From Rhodospirillales bacterium (GTDB lineage Bacteria; Pseudomonadota; Alphaproteobacteria; Acetobacterales; Acetobacteraceae), in contig CANFKS010000014.1 in NCBI GenBank assembly GCA_947447625.1, positions 1-54,101 on the forward strand: DNA of 54,101 nt. The letters are read 5' to 3'. The notes under the pieces were generated by a model that was not told the DNA's origin, searched no databases, and was given only the letters and a program-made list of their open reading frames with translations. How positions within the stretch are numbered: position 1 is the stretch's first letter; each line of letters opens with the position of its first letter. The position numbers were made by a program, and so were the translations under genes. Positions 52,891-54,101 of this stretch are shown here, piece by piece.

Positions 52891-54101
52891 ATGACCATCG
52901 GACGCCGCCCCCTCATGCTCGCCGCCCTCGCCACGCCCCTTGCAGCAGCGGCCGCCGACCTCCCCCCCGTCATTTTCGTCCACGGCAACGGCGACACCGC
53001 CGGCCTGTGGATCACCATGATGTGGCGCTTCGAAAGCAACCTCTACCCGCGCGATCGTCTCTTTGCGCTTGACCTGCGCTATCCCCAGGCCACGTCCCAA
53101 TCCGACAAGCCCCAGCCCGGCCGGTCCACCGCCGATGCGGTGATGCGCCAGCTTGCTGCCGAGGTCACCCGCGTCAAGGCGCTGACCGGCGCCGAAAAAA
53201 TCGTGCTCGTCGGCCAGTCCCGCGGCGGCAACACGGTGCGCAACTACCTCAAAAACGGCGGCGGCAGGGCCCATGTCGCGCTGCTCGTCACCTGCGGCGC
53301 CGTCAACCATGGCGTCATCGTCTCCGACACGGCCCTGCTCGGCAGCGAATTCAACGGCGCCTCCCCCTTCATGCGCGATCTCAACGCCCAGGAAGTCCTC
53401 CCCGGCATCCGCACCGTGACCATCCGCAGCGACAGCAACGACAAATATGCCCAACCCGACGGCGCCTATCTCGGCATGAAAGGCATCCCCACCGGCGTCG
53501 GCTTCGACGGCCCCGCCCTCGCCGGCGCCGAAAACCACGTCCTGCCCGGCGCCGATCACCGCGAAGCCGGCTACGGCCTCGCCACTCTGGCGCCCCTTTT
53601 TCAAGCCATTACCGGCGCCCCACCGACAACCCTCGCCATCCGCCCCGAAGCCGCCCCCGTGCTGGACGGCAAGGTGAGCGGCTTCGAAGCCGACGCCCCC
53701 ACCAACATCGGCATCGACGGCGCCCGCGTCACCATCTTCAAAATCGGCGCCACCACCGGCGAGCGCGAAGGCCCCGCCGTGCATGACCGCATCACCGGCG
53801 AGGACGGTATCTGGGGCCCCTTCACCGCCGACCCCGCCGCCTATTACGAATTCGTCATCGCCGCCCCCGGCCTGCCGATCACCCATATCTACCGCTCTCC
53901 CTTCCCCCGCTCGTCGAACCTCCTCCATCTGCGTCCCCAGCCCTTCGCCAAGGGCGACACCGACGCGCCTGCCGTGCTCTACCTCTCCCGCCCGCGCGGC
54001 TATTTCGGCGCCGGCCGCGATCGCGTCCTCGTCAACGGCACACCGATCGCCATCCCCCCGGGCGTCCCCACGATCTCCACCGCCCGCAGCCTCGCCGAAC
54101 C
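52891..54101 (+). CDS. Exported alpha/beta hydrolase (partial, C-terminus off the right edge)
   Basis: At least 403 aa, running off the window. The N-terminus MTIGRRPLMLAALATPLAAAAA is a possible Tat signal. Hydrolase core: oxyanion PVIFVHGNGDTAGLW, Ser nucleophile in VLVGQSRGGNTV (GxSxG), likely acid in IRSDSNDKYAQPDG and His in LPGADHREAGYG. An additional beta-rich region (about 250-400: KVSGFEADAPTNIGIDGARV...) follows, resembling accessory domains of secreted esterases/lipases. Start ATG 52891 has only a weak ribosome site. Substrate unknown. Confidence 0.85.
   Translation, partial: MTIGRRPLMLAALATPLAAAAADLPPVIFVHGNGDTAGLWITMMWRFESNLYPRDRLFALDLRYPQATSQSDKPQPGRSTADAVMRQLAAEVTRVKALTGAEKIVLVGQSRGGNTVRNYLKNGGGRAHVALLVTCGAVNHGVIVSDTALLGSEFNGASPFMRDLNAQEVLPGIRTVTIRSDSNDKYAQPDGAYLGMKGIPTGVGFDGPALAGAENHVLPGADHREAGYGLATLAPLFQAITGAPPTTLAIRPEAAPVLDGKVSGFEADAPTNIGIDGARVTIFKIGATTGEREGPAVHDRITGEDGIWGPFTADPAAYYEFVIAAPGLPITHIYRSPFPRSSNLLHLRPQPFAKGDTDAPAVLYLSRPRGYFGAGRDRVLVNGTPIAIPPGVPTISTARSLAE

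Overview
The window is GC-rich chromosomal DNA from an alphaproteobacterium, most likely Acetobacteraceae (Rhodospirillales). The evidence is the strong G/C third-position bias, the alphaproteobacterial form and order of the ribosomal, RNA polymerase and lipid A genes, and two dispersed repeat types (a REP-like palindrome and an AT-rich 'AAGCGCTTCTTTTTT' hairpin) that I associate with this family. The family assignment rests on recall; no marker was compared against a database. There is no tRNA, rRNA, CRISPR, IS element or prophage.

Layout. (1) 1-10382, minus strand: rplK-rplA-rplJ-rplL-rpoB-rpoC, with rpoC cut by the left edge and structured leader/intergenic RNAs. (2) 10383-11462: a divergent 4-TM protein of unknown function followed by a cluster of palindromes, including a real terminator. 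(3) 11463-25073, minus strand: the conserved translation, isoprenoid and envelope cluster rpsB-tsf-pyrH-frr-uppS-cdsA-dxr-rseP-bamA-skp-lpxD-fabZ-lpxA-lpxI. (4) 25277-30343: rph-rdgB, a Gfo/Idh/MocA oxidoreductase and an orphan PAS histidine kinase. (5) 30528-47984: a metabolic accessory region. It holds a Leu/Ile/Val-type binding protein; a CoA-transferase A/B plus Cys-nucleophile hydrolase operon; a GST-EamA pair; an operon of an enolase-superfamily enzyme, a DUF35 OB-fold protein and a thiolase-like protein; a galactonate dehydratase-like gene; a complete family-5 ABC importer with a fused double ATPase; a glucarate dehydratase-like gene; and a beta-propeller lactonase. (6) 48066-54101: ftsK, argB, an FkbM methyltransferase, arfB and an exported alpha/beta hydrolase cut by the right edge.

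How it works together. Regions 1 and 3 are the core machinery for transcription, ribosomes and outer-membrane assembly. Region 5 reads as a sugar-acid (aldonate/aldarate) import and breakdown locus: lactonase opens lactones, enolase-superfamily dehydratases make 2-keto-3-deoxy acids, and the ABC system supplies substrate. CoA-transferase, thiolase-like and hydrolase genes could process acids as CoA esters. No transcription factor or cognate response regulator is encoded beside these genes. Many genes overlap by 1-4 nt (ATGA/TGATG), supporting tight operons. Several genes appear to use TTG or GTG starts (rplJ, bamA, lpxA, rseP, CoA-transferase A).

The least ordinary signals are: palindromes that supply the stop codon of the upstream gene (two copies); a long inverted repeat that exactly fills a convergent intergenic gap; a 26-bp tandem repeat before the CoA-transferase operon; an alpha/beta hydrolase with Cys in the nucleophile elbow; and an enolase-superfamily enzyme with Glu where Asp is usual. 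I did not see a clear novel defence or mobile system.
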